From an uncultured Clostridia bacterium (GTDB taxonomy: Bacteria > Bacillota > Clostridia > TANB77 > CAG-508), in NCBI GenBank assembly GCA_944387505.1, contig CALXFG010000007.1, positions 1 through 54,150 on the forward strand: a stretch of 54,150 nucleotides of DNA, given 5' to 3'. Positions 50,556 to 54,150 of the stretch are shown in pieces (positions within the stretch are counted from its first letter, which is position 1; each line of letters starts with the position of its first letter). A program made the position numbers and the translations under genes. The notes beneath the pieces are model-generated. The model worked only from the letters and a program-made list of their open reading frames with translations. It ran no database searches and had not been told where the DNA came from.

Positions 50556-51248
50556 TTAAGAATTTCTTTCAATTATAATATCTGATACTGTTAAGTTTGT
50601 TTCGTTTAAAACATTATCTAAAATTGTTTTTGCTACATCTTTAGGATTCATAAAAGATTTTTGTTTTTCCTCTGATATATAGTCTCTGCTATTTTTATAA
50701 AAATCTGTATTGATTCCGCCAGGATAAACTCCAATTACTTTTACACTAGTTCCTTTATAAGCTACTTTTAAACTTTCTGTATAACCTTTTTCTCCCCATT
50801 TAGTAGCACAATAAACCGCTTCTTGTTTATTTCCTCTTAACGCTGCCGAAGACATGATATTTACAATTTTTAAATCTTTTTCATTTTTTGCTTTTAATAC
50901 TTCTGTTGAAAGTAAAATCATTCCTTCAAGCCCTTTAAAACATTTAGTAATATCGTTTTTATTATATAATGTTGGTATTTTGAAGGATGGCTCTCCTGCA
51001 TTATTAATTAATATTTTTATATCTCCTAAATTTGATATTTCTTTAATAGTATTTACAATAAATTCTTCATCTGAAATATCGCCAATAAATCCTTTATAAT
51101 TTTCTTTATATGTATTGTTTAACATTTTCATTTTTTCAAAATCTCTGTCTATATTACATACAAATAATCCTTTTTCAATAGATAGTTTTACTAATTCTAA
51201 GCCTAACCCATTTGCTCCTCCAGTTATAATTATTATCCTATTCTCCAT
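50556..51248 (-). CDS. Short-chain dehydrogenase/reductase
   Basis: 230 residues. IIIITGGANGLGLELVKLS is the NAD(P)-binding TGxxxGxG motif, ILINNAGEPSF the NNAG motif, and IMSSAALRGNK with the catalytic YCATKWG (Tyr and Lys) completes the active site; GVYPGGINTDFY follows. The substrate is unknown. GGGAG is nine bases before the ATG at 51248, which is preferred to that at 51257. Confidence 0.93.
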   Translation of the reverse strand: MENRIIIITGGANGLGLELVKLSIEKGLFVCNIDRDFEKMKMLNNTYKENYKGFIGDISDEEFIVNTIKEISNLGDIKILINNAGEPSFKIPTLYNKNDITKCFKGLEGMILLSTEVLKAKNEKDLKIVNIMSSAALRGNKQEAVYCATKWGEKGYTESLKVAYKGTSVKVIGVYPGGINTDFYKNSRDYISEEKQKSFMNPKDVAKTILDNVLNETNLTVSDIIIERNS

Positions 51249-51614
51249 ATTATCCATCTCCCATATAAATTTATTATACTTATACCATATTTATCAGAAA
51301 AAATCTAGTTTTCATATTTGTTTGCATGTATAATTCTCCTTTATATTATTAGAGACTTACCATTTCTAGTAAGCCCCCAATAAATTTATTCACTCTCTTA
51401 TTTGTTAGTCGCTCAAAGAGGTGGCGACAAACACATTTATAAAAAACAATGATGTTCTTAATTATTATATTCATAATATTATAAAATTTGCTCTATTTTC
51501 AATAAATTTTGCTTATTATTTCATATATTCCATTATTCATAAAATCTTTTTTTCAAATTCTAATTTTTAATAAAATTTCTAATTCTTTCTATCATACTAA
51601 ATATTTTTATTATT
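51249..51614. other. Gap with two adjacent hairpins
   Basis: No gene is seen. A CTTAC/GTAAG stem (51357-51374) is followed 30 bases later by a 10-bp stem TGTTAGTCGC/GCGACAAACA with one mismatch (51404-51434). The rest is AT-rich. The hairpins have no T-run, so they are not simple terminators; they may be a remnant of a mobile palindrome or a small RNA. Confidence 0.5.
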
Positions 51615-52463
51615 TTACAAATTATTTATTTCTATTTCTTCAACGATATATCCTTTTCCACCTACTAAAACATTTGATATTAAATTATTATTTTCTTCTA
51701 AAAAAACAATAATTTGAGACGGATTATCTAATTCATATCCTTGTTCAAATACATATTTATTCTTTTTTATTCCATATTTAAATAAGTAACAAGCTAAAGC
51801 ACAATTTGAAGTTCCAGTTGCAGATTCCTCATTTATTCCATATAACGGTGCAAAATTTCTACAAATTGCTGTTAATTCTTCATCATTATTTAATGTAAAC
51901 ATATGCATACCAATTACATCTTTTTCTTTACTTATCTTTTTCATTTCTTCAAAATTAGGTTTTATTTTTCTTAAACTTTCTCTATTATCTATCGGAACTA
52001 ATATATCCTTTAGACCCGTAGAAACAATTTGTATTGGATACTCTTCATCTAGCATATTAGTATCTATGCATTTTTCTATTTCATGTTTATCTATAATATC
52101 ATAATAATTTGGTAAATTTTGTTGCATTAGTATTAAGTCTTTCTTTATTTGTATATTTAATATTCCTGATTTTGTTTCTATTTTATATGATGATTTACTT
52201 AATTTTTTTAAATTATTTAAAACTACAAATGTAGCAATAGTAGCATGTCCACATAATGGTACTTCTTCTACTGGCGTATAATATTCCAACTTAAAATCTG
52301 CTTTATCACTTTCTGAAATAAATGCTGTTTCTGAATATCCTAATACTTCGGCTACCTTCATTTTTTGTTTGACAGTCAAATTATAATCATTGATTAAAAC
52401 CCCTGCTTTATTTCCTCCTTTTTCATCTTTAGAAAAGGCACTTGCTACATATACTTTTATCAT
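51615..52463 (-). CDS. PhzF-family phenazine biosynthesis-like isomerase
   Basis: 282 residues. VYVASAFSKDEKGGNKAGVL, SETAFI with the catalytic Glu, VEEVPLCGHATIATF and CRNFAPLYGINEESATGTSN are all family signatures. PhzF-type enzymes are isomerases or epimerases of unknown substrate in most bacteria; no phenazine genes are nearby. AAGGAG precedes the ATG with 11 bases spacing. A stand-alone gene. Confidence 0.93.
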   Translation of the reverse strand: MIKVYVASAFSKDEKGGNKAGVLINDYNLTVKQKMKVAEVLGYSETAFISESDKADFKLEYYTPVEEVPLCGHATIATFVVLNNLKKLSKSSYKIETKSGILNIQIKKDLILMQQNLPNYYDIIDKHEIEKCIDTNMLDEEYPIQIVSTGLKDILVPIDNRESLRKIKPNFEEMKKISKEKDVIGMHMFTLNNDEELTAICRNFAPLYGINEESATGTSNCALACYLFKYGIKKNKYVFEQGYELDNPSQIIVFLEENNNLISNVLVGGKGYIVEEIEINNL

Positions 52464-52555
52464 AAATTCATTTTCTCCTTTTTTATAAATTATTAATATT
52501 TTTCAAACTTTTTACTCTGCTTTTATATCTTTTTATTATATCTAAATTAGCACAA

Positions 52556-52777
52556 CTAATCATAATTAATAAAATCTTCTTTTAACAATCCTGTTACATG
52601 TTCATCAACATATTCTTTTGTTGCTAAGCATAAATATTTTTTTCTTCTTATTCCCTCATCTTTATAACCTAATTTGTGTTGCATATTTTTAGATTTTTCA
52701 TTACCTGTAAAATATCCATTTTCTAATCTTCTTAAATTTAATTTTTCAAAGCAATATTTTGCTCTTGTACTAAAGCT
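52556..52777 (-). pseudogene. C-terminal remnant of a GNAT acetyltransferase gene
   Basis: A frame without a start reads STRAKYCFEKLNLRRLENGY, FTGNEKSKNMQHKLGYKDEG and YVDEHVTGLLKEDF to a TAG, matching the last 70 residues of RimJ/RimL-type acetyltransferases (N-x-x-S then LGY). A TGA lies upstream in frame at 52778-52780. It overlaps the end of the Spo0A-C-like gene in another frame, so the join of two gene ends is visible at about 52770. A broken gene. Confidence 0.75.
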
Positions 52778-53055
52778 TCAATTGATTTTTGCTCATTTCT
52801 AGTATCTATCGCATATTTGATTACATTTCTAATTTGTACACTATTAAATCCCATATAATTTAAGGCCATTTCTTTATAAATATCTTCAAAAATGATAAAT
52901 TCATCATTGCTTTTTATAACAATTTGAATAGCCTTATTTAAAAGTTTTGTTCCTTTTAATGTAGGAATCAACCCTAAATCTCTCAATATGTTATAAATCA
53001 AAATTGTAGCTTTAGAACTTATTAAATTATTTGTTTTATTATAATTTTTTACCAA
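52738..53055 (-). CDS. Free-standing Spo0A C-terminal-like domain protein
   Basis: 105 residues. ILRDLGLIPTLKGTKLLNKA, then FEDIYKEMALNYMGFNSVQI and RNVIKYAIDTRNE follow the DNA-binding effector domain of Spo0A (LG-x-P-x-x-KG-x-x-x-L, then the recognition helix and RAIRHAIE). There is no receiver domain. The start (TTG at 53055) has no clear ribosome site, and the last residues overlap the acetyltransferase remnant, so it may be a truncated or fused gene. It begins nine bases after the AlbA_2-type gene. Whether it binds Spo0A boxes is unknown. Confidence 0.6.
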   Translation of the reverse strand: MVKNYNKTNNLISSKATILIYNILRDLGLIPTLKGTKLLNKAIQIVIKSNDEFIIFEDIYKEMALNYMGFNSVQIRNVIKYAIDTRNEQKSIEALVQEQNIALKN

Positions 53056-53064
53056 ATATTATTT

Positions 53065-54150
53065 TTATAAAATTGTTATATATTTCTGATTTCTACTTTT
53101 TGGCTTATCAGGAATTGTCATAATTAGTTTATTCTCTTTTAATAATTTATTTATATAATTATTCTTGAATTTATATACATCTTTATACCCAAAATGCTGT
53201 ACAATTTCTTTTAATGATTTCTCTGTTTTACATAGTTCTAAAATTTGTTCTTCACTTACTGCTAACTTACTGCTTTTCTTACTGCCTAACTTACTGCTTT
53301 TTACTTTTGCAGTATCGCCATATTCAAATGGATTTTCTTTATATTTAAAAGAAACTCTTAAGAAATGATCCATAAATTTAAAGCAACTTTTATCATAGGC
53401 ATCTAAAATTCTTAAAACCCCAGAACCAATGTTTTCAATTAAATCAACATCTTTAAAAACTCTAATAAGTTCTTTGTTTCTTGGAGCAGTAACTCCTTCT
53501 AAAAATTCTTCTTGTGATAATTCTTGCGGTAACCCACCAGCAGATGTAATTTCAATTCTATCAGAATATAATTCTACAATCGGAGAATTTCCATAAGAAT
53601 AATCATTATGTACCACAGCATTTATAACTGCTTCTTTTAAAGCTGCTTTATCTATCATTTCTACTTCTTTTCTACCTTTATATTCTATTTTGGCATAAAC
53701 AGTATTTTCTGCATCAAGCCTATCTAAAATTTTTTGTGTTGCTGTAATTAAACAACGATATCCATATTCTTGATTTTCTACTAAATCCATTTTATTAGTT
53801 CCTAAATATTTTACCAGTTTTATCGAAACATTATTTTCATCTGCTAACAAAAATGCATTATAATTGTATTTGCCTTCACTTGTTAATAAATCAAGATTTT
53901 GTAAAAAGTTATCATTTAATTTTAATCCGTGTTCTTCATAGTAAATTTTTAGTTGATTAAATGTTAATTCTTGTCTTGGAGAATCAATTTCTTTTAATGT
54001 ATTTTTAATCCTTTTGGAATACATATCATCAATCATTCTTTCTGTCATTCGTTCTTTACTACTACCAACTCTAATATAACAACCTTCTGGTGTTCTTCCT
54101 TTTTTTCTTAAATAATATGGTTTTTCAGTTCCACTTGATATTACTACTTT
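53065..54150 (-). CDS. Schlafen AlbA_2/HATPase-type ATP-binding protein, N-terminus cut by window edge
   Basis: At least 361 residues; the frame stays open to the right edge, adding GTEKPYYLRKKGRTPEG and YIRVGSSKER before the internal Met at 54048. This is the end of the AlbA_2 DNA-binding domain (Schlafen type), followed by a linker, an HATPase-like part (KEAVINAVVHNDYSYGN, IVELYSDRIEITSAGGLP, GSGVLRILDAYD) and a C-terminal winged helix. Such proteins act as transcription regulators or, in some systems, phage defence; the role is open. The Spo0A-C-like gene follows. A Lys/Ser-rich linker (SSKLGSKKSSKLA) is notable. Confidence 0.85.
   Translation of the reverse strand, partial: KVVISSGTEKPYYLRKKGRTPEGCYIRVGSSKERMTERMIDDMYSKRIKNTLKEIDSPRQELTFNQLKIYYEEHGLKLNDNFLQNLDLLTSEGKYNYNAFLLADENNVSIKLVKYLGTNKMDLVENQEYGYRCLITATQKILDRLDAENTVYAKIEYKGRKEVEMIDKAALKEAVINAVVHNDYSYGNSPIVELYSDRIEITSAGGLPQELSQEEFLEGVTAPRNKELIRVFKDVDLIENIGSGVLRILDAYDKSCFKFMDHFLRVSFKYKENPFEYGDTAKVKSSKLGSKKSSKLAVSEEQILELCKTEKSLKEIVQHFGYKDVYKFKNNYINKLLKENKLIMTIPDKPKSRNQKYITIL

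Noticed and set aside
51357-51434. Possible CRISPR remnant from the two hairpins
   Set aside because: The two stems are different in sequence, and there is no regular repeat-spacer pattern or cas gene.

Overview
The window is AT-rich DNA with strong AGGAGG-type ribosome sites, sigma-A type promoters and many T-tailed terminators. Together with AddA-type recombination, zf-HC2 and DUF4179 sigma-factor partners, a Spo0A-C-like domain and a GH25/LysM cell-wall hydrolase, this points to a low-GC Gram-positive bacterium, most likely an uncultured gut-type member of the Clostridia. No rRNA, integrase, intact transposase or CRISPR array was found, so the species cannot be named. Almost all genes are on the minus strand. 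The plus-strand exceptions are an HxlR regulator, a broken KilA-N gene, two short genes near 24-26 kb and one large unknown gene at 42.6 kb.

Layout. 0-4.5 kb: a partial alpha/beta hydrolase, then an ADP-ribosylation cassette (class M sirtuin SirTM, zinc-type macrodomain, DUF1848 protein), then a metallo-beta-lactamase-fold protein divergent from an HxlR regulator. 4.7-19 kb: six ECF-like sigma factor modules in 14.3 kb, each with one or two membrane-anchored partner genes, interrupted only by a small membrane protein, nicotinate phosphoribosyltransferase (pncB) and the KilA-N pseudogene. 19.4-23.9 kb: carA-carB for carbamoyl phosphate, separated by a foldback repeat. 23.9-25.8 kb: a patch of very short genes with perfect promoters, hairpins and partly higher GC. 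25.9-30 kb: an isochorismatase-family hydrolase, an ArsP-type permease coupled to a DUF362 protein, and a membrane-anchored serpin. 30-36.6 kb: a dinD pseudogene, tRNA-Leu(CAA), a GH25 lysozyme with three LysM domains, a large unknown protein and a polysaccharide deacetylase. 36.7-42.3 kb: addA, rdgB and small helical proteins. 42.5-54 kb: unknown genes, a second (Sir2-type) sirtuin, a GIY-YIG protein, an RBBP9-type hydrolase, GNAT, SDR and PhzF enzymes, gene fragments, a free-standing Spo0A-C-like domain and a 5'-truncated Schlafen AlbA_2 type ATP-binding protein.

How it fits together. The strongest system-level signal is the array of six sigma/partner modules. The sigma genes fall into three pairs by sequence. 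The partners fall into their own classes, and the pairings are mixed. Every sigma gene has TGTAAC or TGCAAC just upstream on its own strand, and the variant follows the sigma subtype, which suggests parallel self-regulated envelope-sensing circuits. A second theme is NAD: two sirtuins, a macrodomain hydrolase, pncB and a possible nicotinamidase share the window. A third is repeat biology: four foldback elements of 126-230 bp sit in intergenic gaps. Three of them touch or overlap the 3' end of a gene. Smaller palindromes are shared between distant sites. Two DNA-damage/phage-type genes (KilA-N and DinD) are both broken, each with TAG where the family usually has tryptophan.
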